64,000 bases of DNA. Source: Bacteroidales bacterium. Lineage in GTDB: Bacteria; Bacteroidota; Bacteroidia; Bacteroidales; F082. The stretch is from assembly GCA_024400455.1 (NCBI GenBank), contig JAKSMU010000002.1, positions 186,001 through 250,000 of the forward strand, read 5' to 3'. The position numbers were made by a program, and so were the translations under genes. The stretch's first letter is position 1. Every line of letters begins with the position of its first letter. Of this stretch, positions 50,376 through 57,601 are shown piece by piece. A model generated the notes under the pieces. That model had not been told where the DNA came from and ran no database searches. It saw nothing but the letters and a program-made list of their open reading frames with translations.

Positions 50376-51389
50376 ATGAAAGAAAAGATAGAACAGATAT
50401 TAAACGAAGTGCGGAATTTCAATGCCGAAACCAAGGATGAATTGGAAAACTTCCGCATCACTTATTTGAGCAAGAAAGGTGTTATTCCGGCTTTGTTTGC
50501 TGATTTCAAGAATGTAGCTCCCGAACTCCGCAAGGAAATGGGTATGCGCCTTAATGAACTGAAAAACACTGTTCAGGAAAAGGTTGAAGAACAGTTGCAA
50601 AAATTCGAATCGCAACATAGTTCGGAAGCTGGTTTCGATATGAGTATGCCAGCCAATGAAATGAAAGGTGCCCGTCATCCGCTGTCAATCGTTCGCCGCG
50701 ACATCAACGAAATATTTGAGCATCTTGGTTTCACCATTGCCGATGGTCCTGAAGTGGAAGACGATTTCCACGTTTTCTCGGCCTTGAATTTCCCGCCTGA
50801 CCATCCGGCACGCGATATGCAAGACACCTTTTTTATTAATAAGGCACCGGATGTATTGCTTCGTACCCACACTTCAAGCATTCAGGTGCGTGTGATGGAA
50901 CAAGGCAAACTGCCTATCCGCATCATCGCTCCTGGTCGCGTTTTCCGTAATGAAGCTATTTCTGCTCGTGCACACTGCATCTTCCATCAGATTGAAGGTC
51001 TTTATATCGATGAAAATGTTTCGTTTGCTGATTTAAAGCAGACGCTTTATCATTTTGTCCAGGAATTCTTTGGCGAAGGCACCAAGGTGCGTTTCCGCCC
51101 ATCTTATTTCCCGTTTACTGAAACTTCGGCCGAAATGGATATTTCCTGCAACATCTGTGGCGGTAAAGGCTGCAACATTTGTAAACACACAGGTTGGGTT
51201 GAAATTTTGGGCTGTGGCATGTGCGACCCGAACATCTTGATTTCAAGTGGCATTGACCCTGAAAAATACACAGGCTTTGCATTCGGTATGGGCGTTGAAC
51301 GTATTGCCATGCTGAAATACCAAATCAACGATTTGCGTCTGTTCTTCGAAAACGACTTGCGTTTTCTTGAACAGTTTGAATTGGCATAA
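50376..51389 (+). CDS. pheS: Phenylalanine-tRNA ligase alpha subunit
   Basis: The protein has 337 residues from ATG 50376, 13 bases after the cyclophilin stop. It charges tRNA-Phe together with PheT, which is not in the window. Class II motifs are clear: GARHPLSIVRRDINEIFEHL, FPPDHPARDMQDTFF, RTHTSSIQVRVM, RIIAPGRVFRNE (motif 2), and GFAFGMGVERIAMLKY (motif 3). The N-terminal ~80 residues are the tRNA-binding coiled coil. A CNICGGKGCNIC segment near residue 265 is a zinc-knuckle-like insert seen in many bacterial PheS. Confidence 0.97.
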   Translation: MKEKIEQILNEVRNFNAETKDELENFRITYLSKKGVIPALFADFKNVAPELRKEMGMRLNELKNTVQEKVEEQLQKFESQHSSEAGFDMSMPANEMKGARHPLSIVRRDINEIFEHLGFTIADGPEVEDDFHVFSALNFPPDHPARDMQDTFFINKAPDVLLRTHTSSIQVRVMEQGKLPIRIIAPGRVFRNEAISARAHCIFHQIEGLYIDENVSFADLKQTLYHFVQEFFGEGTKVRFRPSYFPFTETSAEMDISCNICGGKGCNICKHTGWVEILGCGMCDPNILISSGIDPEKYTGFAFGMGVERIAMLKYQINDLRLFFENDLRFLEQFELA

Positions 51390-51410
51390 TAAGTTTTTAT
51401 ATAAAAAAAT

Positions 51411-51437
51411 AAAAGGGCGACAATCTGTCGCCCTTTT
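51411..51437. terminator. Bidirectional terminator after pheS
   Basis: AAAAGGGCGACA (51411-51422) and TGTCGCCCTTTT (51426-51437) form a perfect 12-bp stem with a three-base loop; convergent genes lie on both sides. Confidence 0.88.
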
Positions 51438-51459
51438 ATTATATAAGCATTTCGTTGGT

Positions 51460-51915
51460 TTAGAACATGTAACGGATGCCAAGGCAAGCGCTCCAACCGA
51501 AACCTTCGTTATAACCGGTGATGTTCCACATTGGACGTGCATCTAATGAGAGTTGCAACGGAATAGGAAGTTCATAGTCGATACCGATTTGACCACCGAC
51601 AGCAGCACCGAGTTCACTGGTGTGACCACTCCATGTGTAGAAACCTACTGTTGCACCTGGGCCAACATACCAACCCAATTTGTCAACGATGTTCCAGTGC
51701 CACTGGTAAATACCTGACAGGCAGATGTAGTTCCATTCGTGGTTGTTGAAAATGCCATCGAGACCGAGGTCAAATTCCAAGCGGTTGGCATTGCCAACAC
51801 CCTGTTGCCATGAAAGTTCGGTACCAGTACCAAGACGAACACCGAGGTTGCTTTGTGCCTTAACACCAAAGCTCAATGCCAAAACGGCAATCAAAGTAAA
51901 TAATACTTTTTTCAT
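51460..51915 (-). CDS. Small outer-membrane beta-barrel protein
   Basis: The 151-residue protein has a signal peptide (FGVKA, Gln21 at +1). The mature part alternates amphipathic strands (SNLGVRLGTGTELSWQQG, YICLSGIYQWHWNIVD, LGWYVGPGATVGFYTW, GQIGIDYELPIPLQLSLD) and ends GWSACLGIRYMF with a terminal Phe, as expected for a small barrel inserted by BamA. It resembles OmpX/OmpW-size porin-family proteins; no cargo can be told. Single-gene unit with its own promoter. Confidence 0.75.
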   Translation of the reverse strand: MKKVLFTLIAVLALSFGVKAQSNLGVRLGTGTELSWQQGVGNANRLEFDLGLDGIFNNHEWNYICLSGIYQWHWNIVDKLGWYVGPGATVGFYTWSGHTSELGAAVGGQIGIDYELPIPLQLSLDARPMWNITGYNEGFGWSACLGIRYMF

Positions 51916-51977
51916 TTTTAATAAATGTTTAGTTAATAAATGTGTTAATTAAGATGTTTTACTAATTTATCAAACTG

Positions 51978-51985
51978 CAAAGATA
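51978..51985 (-). promoter_or_regulatory. -7 promoter box (TATCTTTG)
   Basis: Minus-strand TAnnTTTG element with a ~56-base leader to ATG 51915. Confidence 0.6.
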
Positions 51986-52012
51986 TACAAAAAAACAAAA
52001 CAATGTACTTCT

Positions 52013-53014
52013 TTATTCATTGTAAATGACATTGACGACCAGATTTCCAACCATTCCCAAAGTTTCCTTGTCAATGTTTGAAATATTGTCGTTCAAAGTG
52101 TGCCATGTTTCCGGGAAACTTCCATTGCTGCTATTAGGTTGTAAGTCAATGATGTCGATGGTCGGTAATCCGGCTTGGTTCATTGGAATGTGGTCGTCGC
52201 TGATGGGGTCGCCTAATTCGTTGCTGAAACAATGATTGTAGCCCAAACTGTAAGCCTTGCTCCACACTTTGTTGCTCAGCCAAGCGGCAAAACCTTGCGA
52301 GTAATACTCTTTCGGGAAATTTGGATTGCTGCCACCAACCATATCAAGCAGGATGCCATAATAGGCTTTGTAACCGTATTTGTGAGGCTGTCTTGCCCAA
52401 TATTGCGAGCCTAAAGCCCATTGGTTTTCGCCATCATAGTATTTTTCTGCTTCATCTTGGCGTGGGCCGTAGTCTTCGAGATCGAAGAGGATAATGTCGA
52501 CGCCAATTTTTTCGTTGAGCGGTTTTTGGTGGAATACTCTTGCACATTCCATCAAAATGCCAACGCCGCTGGCACCATCGTTAGCACCATCAATAGGTGT
52601 GTTCCAATTGGCTTCATCAGGATCGTGGTCAGCGTATGGGCGTGAATCCCAGTGAGCGCAAAGCACAATGCGTTTTGTGGCATCTGGGTTGAATGAGGCA
52701 ATGATGTTTTGCCCATCCATGCCTTGGCCATTGAAAATGCGTGTGCGGAAATCCTGAACGACAACGGTGTCGGCAAATTCAGACAGTTTAGAGGTTAGCC
52801 ATTCGGCACATAGGCGATGGGCTTCAGCTTCGGGAACACGTGGACCGAAGTCGGTTTGCGCTTTCACGAAATGATATGCTGAATCGGCATTAAAGTCTTG
52901 AATGACAATGTCTTTTTTCGGTTCGTTTTTTTTCGTCGTTGTGTTTTGGTTTTGTTTTTCACCACACGATGCCAACAAAACAACTGCCAATATGAGGATG
53001 ATATTTTTTTTCAT
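52013..53014 (-). CDS. M28-family zinc enzyme, glutaminyl-peptide cyclotransferase-like lipoprotein
   Basis: The 333-residue protein is a lipoprotein (LLASCGEK, Cys17). The M28 fold is plain: VLCAHWDSRPYADHDPDE, DGANDGASGVGILMECAR, ILFDLEDYG, LLDMVGG and SDDHIPMNQAGLPTIDII, with a final WHTLNDN. The single-zinc pattern and the WNTPIDGANDGASG context are those of type II glutaminyl cyclases such as the Porphyromonas enzyme, which convert N-terminal Gln to pyroglutamate on exported proteins. An aminopeptidase role is the alternative. Many neighbours have Gln at +1 after signal cleavage, which suits the cyclase reading. Periplasmic location is predicted. Confidence 0.75.
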   Translation of the reverse strand: MKKNIILILAVVLLASCGEKQNQNTTTKKNEPKKDIVIQDFNADSAYHFVKAQTDFGPRVPEAEAHRLCAEWLTSKLSEFADTVVVQDFRTRIFNGQGMDGQNIIASFNPDATKRIVLCAHWDSRPYADHDPDEANWNTPIDGANDGASGVGILMECARVFHQKPLNEKIGVDIILFDLEDYGPRQDEAEKYYDGENQWALGSQYWARQPHKYGYKAYYGILLDMVGGSNPNFPKEYYSQGFAAWLSNKVWSKAYSLGYNHCFSNELGDPISDDHIPMNQAGLPTIDIIDLQPNSSNGSFPETWHTLNDNISNIDKETLGMVGNLVVNVIYNE

Positions 53015-53033
53015 TTCTGATAGATTTTGACTG

Positions 53034-53041
53034 CAAAGGTA
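53034..53041 (-). promoter_or_regulatory. -7 promoter box (TACCTTTG)
   Basis: Minus-strand TAnnTTTG element 20 bases before ATG 53014, leader ~13 bases. Confidence 0.65.
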
Positions 53042-53129
53042 GTGTTTTTTTGAGTTGTGGCAACCGTAAACATTGTGGCATTGGAAAAAGCATCATTGGC
53101 TATGACTTTTTCTTGTGTTTCCCGATGAT

Positions 53130-53157
53130 AAAAGGCGACCGTTTGGGCCGCCTTTTT
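53130..53157 (-). terminator. Terminator after the SHOCT lipoprotein gene
   Basis: AAAAGGCG and CGCCTTTTT flank a short loop with GACC/GGCC partial pairing. The minus-strand reading ends in CGCCTTTTAT, fitting the gene at 53180. Confidence 0.7.
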
Positions 53158-53179
53158 ATCGTATTTGAAATAAATCCCA

Positions 53180-53782
53180 TTAATTTTCGGAGGAAAGTAT
53201 TTTGGCTTTTTCCGCCTCGTATTCTTCCTGGGTCAAGATGCCGTCGTCAAGAAGTTTCTTTAATTCGCGCAATTTGTCGTTCTTCGACACAGCTTCCTGA
53301 TTCTCTGGTTTTATTTCATCCTTTTGTTCGATTTTGCTGCCATAATTGATGATGTAAAGGAAATGGTCATAGTCGATTTTGCGGACACCGCGTTCCGTTT
53401 CATCAGGTTTCCACCAGGCTCCGGTGCATCCGTCAACGATAACACCCCATGGAAGCGGGACATATCCAATATTGCCAGTCCATCCGAGAACTGTACCTGC
53501 AAAAGCCCAACCGCGGAACGATTTACTGTTGAATCTTGTGGTTTCGGGTTCGCAGTTTTCTTCTTTGACCGTGACGGTGAGTTTGTCGGCGTCTTTTCTT
53601 TTCACCAAGATGTTGGCTTCGCCTTGTCCTGCATAATCGCCATTTACCGTAATTGTGGCGGTCGGGTGGTTTGGAACCTGAATTTTAGCATTGTACTTTG
53701 CACCGCCGATAATTGTGGCGCAGCTAGAGAACATAAATACAAATGCTACAGACGCGATTACTAATAGTAAAGATTTTCTCAT
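53180..53782 (-). CDS. PEGA-like lipoprotein with C-terminal SHOCT motif
   Basis: The 200-residue protein starts with a lipoprotein signal (FMFSSCATIIGG). Residues ~30-85 look like a PEGA-type sandwich (NAKIQVPNHPTATITVNGDY, then GEANILVKRKDADKLTVTV). A hydrophobic Gly/Trp-rich loop follows (FAGTVLGWTGNIGYVPLPWG), as in family members with a membrane-touching hairpin. The C-terminus (KLRELKKLLDDGILTQEEYE) is a SHOCT module, a short helical hairpin found at the ends of many unrelated proteins and thought to mediate oligomerisation. Function unknown; envelope location. Confidence 0.75.
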   Translation of the reverse strand: MRKSLLLVIASVAFVFMFSSCATIIGGAKYNAKIQVPNHPTATITVNGDYAGQGEANILVKRKDADKLTVTVKEENCEPETTRFNSKSFRGWAFAGTVLGWTGNIGYVPLPWGVIVDGCTGAWWKPDETERGVRKIDYDHFLYIINYGSKIEQKDEIKPENQEAVSKNDKLRELKKLLDDGILTQEEYEAEKAKILSSEN

Positions 53783-54050
53783 TTTTCTCTGTGTTTAGTC
53801 TTTCGGCTCCATAAAGACAAGGAGAATCCTGAACTCCTATATAATGATACATGAAAGCGTGGACCCGAATACTTCAAAATCATGAAGAAAACTTTTGCTG
53901 TTTATGAGACGTTTCACATTCATGAGATAAAGCATGACGCTTTTTTGCTGTTAAAGAACAAAACCTGATAATACAAGTTGGGGACAAAAATAGAAAATAA
54001 TTGTAAATGATACAATGAAGTGTTTTTTTTTGTGCTAATTTGAAAAGTTT

Positions 54051-56162
54051 TTACAGTACCTTAAAAACCACTTCCAGACTGACATAACGGCTGTTTGTCC
54101 TGTTGGTGCTGTACGAATTGTAGGTCGGGCTGAAGATGTTGTTGTCTTCTTTGTTCCAGTTGAAGATGTCGTTGGCATTGAGCAAGACCGAAAGCCGGTT
54201 TTGGAAGAAATCGGCACGCAGTCCGCAATTGATGCCGTAGGCGGTTTGGTTCAAGGTGTAAAGGGTTTGGGTTGGCGAATTATAGTAGGCTGTGCCCAGC
54301 AATTCCAACTTGTTCCAAAGTTTCGTCCATGCGTTAAGGCGGAAGTTGTAGCACAGCATTTCGCTTTTTTCATCATGACCGTTGTATTCTGTCTTTAGGA
54401 ACGAATCGTAGACATTGGCATCCAACCGTATGTTGAGCATGGCATTGGGACGGTAAGTCACATTGAATTCAAAGCCAGCATCGTAGTATTTTCCAATGTT
54501 ACGAGGTCTTGAGATGCTGATTGTTCTGCCAAATACCTGACTGTAAATGGATTCTGTGACGGTGTTGATGGCATCTTTAGAGTTTTTGAAATAACCTTTT
54601 ATGCTGACCGAACCGAATGTGTCCCAATACTTGGCCCATCCGCCTTCAAACACATCCATAGTCGTCGGAAGCAAATCGGGATTGCCGCTACTCATCGATT
54701 CTTCCGAGTAGTTGATGCGTTCGGTGAAGTTTCTTACCCAATCGACGGTGTTCTTGCGTGTATAGCTTAAATAAAGGTTATGCTTTGAAGCGGTGCGATA
54801 GGAGAGATGTAATGAGGGACGCCAGCAAGGGAAGAATTTCGTTGTGTTGAATTGTGGCGTGTCCATAAAAGTGGCTTTGACGCGGATTAGTCCGTAAGTG
54901 ATGCCTGGCCGGATGGTGAAATTTCCAAGCCGCTGTTGGAGAATAACAAGTCCTTCTGTCTGGTTTGTGTTAAAGTAACGGTGTTCGGAACGCAACCAGT
55001 CGGTGATGCGTGTACCGTCGGGGGCCAAAGTGTCGTAAGTCTGTAAGTTGTTGTCGGGATGGAAGTTGTTGTGAAAGCCCAAATACAAATCGCTTGTCTT
55101 GGCAAGTGGCAGGTTATAGTCTACTTTGGCATCCCAGCCTATGTCGGTGAAGCGGTCGGTTTTGAGTATGTCGCGGTTCAGGTTGTCTTGTGCCACAAAT
55201 TCGCGAATTTCGGAGTGTTGCACATTGCCGAAATCGAATTCGCTGCTGAAATTGACCGATAAGTTGTGTCCTTCATCATTAAAGCGGTGCTGGAAATATG
55301 CTCCTGCCGTGCCAAAAAGAACGCCTTCGTTGCCTCGGTTGGTGATGGTATAGTCGTAGGTGCCGACTTCGTGGATGTATTCGTTTCGGATGGTGTTGTT
55401 GACGGATACGCTTCGCGAACGGGAAGGATTGATGGAAAAATAAGTCGAAAAATCGTTTTTGCTGTCGATTTTATAGTCGAGTTTCATCAAGGCGGTGATG
55501 CTGTACTCCTTGGTGGTGTCGTTGGAATGGAAGACGGTGTAGTTCGCTGTGTCGAAAACCATCTGGTTTTCACCGTTTGTGATCGAATCAAATGAACAGC
55601 TCCATCCGTCGGAATTCTTGATGGTATTGGTGAAAGTGCCTTTCACATTGGCTGTGAAAGTGATTTTATCATTGCTCCAAAGATACGAAATGCGTGGCGA
55701 AACATGTGGATTGGTGTTGGCCTGCAAACTGACGTTTAGTGATTGCGTATGATGGTTCTTGCTGTTTGTGATGATGTTGATGATTCCGGTGTCGGTGTCG
55801 GAAGTGTAGCGTGCCGATGGATTTGTAATCACTTCAATCTGTTCGATGGAGGTGGCTGCCGTTTGCTGGAGATAGCTTTTCTGACTTTCTTCATCGAAAT
55901 GCGAAGGACTGTCGTTTATCCAAATCTCGACTGTGGTAACGCCTCTTAGCGTGACATTGCCTTCAGTGTCAACCTTAACACCTGGAACATTTTGCAAGGC
56001 ATCGGAAATGGTGCCGTTCTGAACAGAAATGTCTTTTGCCACATGATAAACCACTTTTTCGCCGTCGTTTACAAAAAGCGGACTTTCGCTGTTTTGCGAA
56101 AACGAGAGCAGCGAAAGACCCAAAGCGATGATTAAAAAAAATGGTTTGTAAAGTTTTCTCAA
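54051..56162 (-). CDS. TonB-dependent-receptor-like outer-membrane beta-barrel protein
   Basis: The 703-residue protein has a signal peptide (LSLLSFS, Gln at +1). Residues ~30-130 form a plug domain (TISDALQNVPGVKVDTEGNV, TLRGVTTVEIWIN, IEQIEVITNPSARY). The rest matches the OMP_b-brl_3 barrel family: long strands with LMKLDYKIDSKNDFSTYFSI, YLSYTRKNTVDWVRNFTERI, and a final SRYVSLEVVFKVL. There is no N-terminal carboxypeptidase-like (CarbopepD_reg) domain, which most family members carry, so the protein is shorter than usual. Import of a metal chelate or peptide is likely; the substrate is unknown. No SusD partner is adjacent. Confidence 0.85.
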   Translation of the reverse strand: MRKLYKPFFLIIALGLSLLSFSQNSESPLFVNDGEKVVYHVAKDISVQNGTISDALQNVPGVKVDTEGNVTLRGVTTVEIWINDSPSHFDEESQKSYLQQTAATSIEQIEVITNPSARYTSDTDTGIINIITNSKNHHTQSLNVSLQANTNPHVSPRISYLWSNDKITFTANVKGTFTNTIKNSDGWSCSFDSITNGENQMVFDTANYTVFHSNDTTKEYSITALMKLDYKIDSKNDFSTYFSINPSRSRSVSVNNTIRNEYIHEVGTYDYTITNRGNEGVLFGTAGAYFQHRFNDEGHNLSVNFSSEFDFGNVQHSEIREFVAQDNLNRDILKTDRFTDIGWDAKVDYNLPLAKTSDLYLGFHNNFHPDNNLQTYDTLAPDGTRITDWLRSEHRYFNTNQTEGLVILQQRLGNFTIRPGITYGLIRVKATFMDTPQFNTTKFFPCWRPSLHLSYRTASKHNLYLSYTRKNTVDWVRNFTERINYSEESMSSGNPDLLPTTMDVFEGGWAKYWDTFGSVSIKGYFKNSKDAINTVTESIYSQVFGRTISISRPRNIGKYYDAGFEFNVTYRPNAMLNIRLDANVYDSFLKTEYNGHDEKSEMLCYNFRLNAWTKLWNKLELLGTAYYNSPTQTLYTLNQTAYGINCGLRADFFQNRLSVLLNANDIFNWNKEDNNIFSPTYNSYSTNRTNSRYVSLEVVFKVL

Positions 56163-56330
56163 AGTATTAAGGTGTTTTTATCTCTACAAAGAAACGAAAA
56201 AATACGCTTTCAAAGTACTTTTTGGTGAAAAACTTTCAAAGAAAAAAACGAATTGTTTCGCTTTTCATCACTCGGGCAAGGAACTCTTTGTTTTTGGCAA
56301 TTAATTCTCCGAAAGTAACGAAAAATATAC

Positions 56331-56338
56331 TACTTTTG
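56331..56338 (+). promoter_or_regulatory. -7 promoter box (TACTTTTG)
   Basis: TAnnTTTG element with a ~17-base leader to ATG 56362. Confidence 0.65.
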
Positions 56339-56361
56339 CCCTTTCAATAAATCTAGAAAAG

Positions 56362-57423
56362 ATGAAACGGTCTATCAAAATTCTCTTATTGTTTTTAGTT
56401 TTGGCAACGGCATTCAGTTCGTGCAGCACGAAAGTCGACCTTTATGCTGGTTATAAGGACATTCCGGTTGTTTATGGCCTGATAGATGTAACGCAGGACA
56501 CAAATTATGTGAAAATCATCCGCGCTTTCTCAGGTAGTGATGATGCTTCAATCAACGCTGAGGAAGTGGCCATGATTCCTGATTCAAACAACTATCCTGG
56601 GAAGCTTGATGTTAGATTCTATGAATACAGGTGCAGGGAGACTGGCAGTTCATATTCTCCGACAGGGAGAGTCATCGTCTTAGACACGATTACCATTCAT
56701 TCCAAGGTCCCGGGATCATTTTATTATCCGGATCAGAAAGTGTATTACACGACCGAAAGATTCAATGCAGATGAACAGGAGGGCCATTCCAGATATAAGT
56801 ACAAATATCGTCTTGAAATCGTAAAAGGAAATGACACGATTTCGAGTGAAACCAGTCTTGTCGGTGGCGATGGTTTCCGAATCACAACGATCAATGTTGA
56901 CTTTGTCCCTACTTCTGAGGCACAGAGTAAAATAACTTTCTTTTCTGCAGCCAATGCCTATTTGTATGAGATTTCAATGGAGTTCAATTATAAAGAAAAG
57001 CATCCTCATCAGGATACCATTTGCAAGAAAGTGGAATGGTCGTTGGGTACTTATCATTATAATGAGTTGCATTGCACGGAATATTCCACCAGCAAGCAAT
57101 ACGATTTGCCGTATAATCACGCGACGTTGTTCAACTTGCTGTCATCCAGAATCGGTGGCGATACGCTTAATGTCACACGAATTATTGGCGACTTTAACAT
57201 CAAGATTGCAGCTGGCGGTAATGAACTTTACAATTACATCCAAGTGAATGAACCTTCAAGCAGTTTTGCCCAAAATGTCTCCGATTATACGAATATTGCC
57301 GGTGGTTATGGGGTGCTTTCATCGAGAATCAATATTTCCAAAAAGGTGAATTTATCAGCCAATACCATCACTACCCTTATCGATAAAAGCGGTTGGGGTT
57401 TCAAGCAGGATTTGGGTAAATGA
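56362..57423 (+). CDS. DUF4249-like lipoprotein
   Basis: The 353-residue lipoprotein (LATAFSSCSTKVDLY) begins its mature part with DIPVVYGLIDVTQDTNYVKI, a pattern like DUF4249, a Bacteroidota family often encoded beside TonB-dependent receptors. Later motifs are YRLEIVKGNDTISSET and a C-terminal GGYGVLSSRINISKKVNLSA. Its neighbour on the opposite strand is a TonB-dependent-receptor-like barrel, and the two start 199 bases apart with separate promoters, so a functional pair is possible. Function is unknown. Confidence 0.6.
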   Translation: MKRSIKILLLFLVLATAFSSCSTKVDLYAGYKDIPVVYGLIDVTQDTNYVKIIRAFSGSDDASINAEEVAMIPDSNNYPGKLDVRFYEYRCRETGSSYSPTGRVIVLDTITIHSKVPGSFYYPDQKVYYTTERFNADEQEGHSRYKYKYRLEIVKGNDTISSETSLVGGDGFRITTINVDFVPTSEAQSKITFFSAANAYLYEISMEFNYKEKHPHQDTICKKVEWSLGTYHYNELHCTEYSTSKQYDLPYNHATLFNLLSSRIGGDTLNVTRIIGDFNIKIAAGGNELYNYIQVNEPSSSFAQNVSDYTNIAGGYGVLSSRINISKKVNLSANTITTLIDKSGWGFKQDLGK

Positions 57424-57501
57424 TATGACAAAAACGGAAATCCTCTGAGAGCAATCTTGGAGGATTTTTTGTTACTAAGGCTTTTGATTGACTTATTTTT
57501 T

Positions 57502-57509
57502 TATCTTTG
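57502..57509 (+). promoter_or_regulatory. -7 promoter box (TATCTTTG) for mutA-mutB
   Basis: TAnnTTTG element placing the transcription start near 57516 and giving an ~86-base leader before ATG 57602. Confidence 0.7.
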
Positions 57510-57524
57510 CAAGATTATCTTGAG

Positions 57525-57598
57525 TTCATGAGTTTTTAAATCTTGAATCTTTAGTTTTTGAATCTTTAAATATTAAATATCAAATCTTTAAATCTACA
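57525..57598 (+). repeat. Repeat-built 5' leader of mutA
   Basis: Near-repeats of AATCTTTAAATC (TTTTTAAATCTTGAATC, TTTGAATCTTTAAATATT, CAAATCTTTAAATC) fill the leader up to three bases before the ATG. The unit is the same as in the glnA leader at 42341-42421. Confidence 0.75.
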
Positions 57599-57601
57599 TA
57601 C

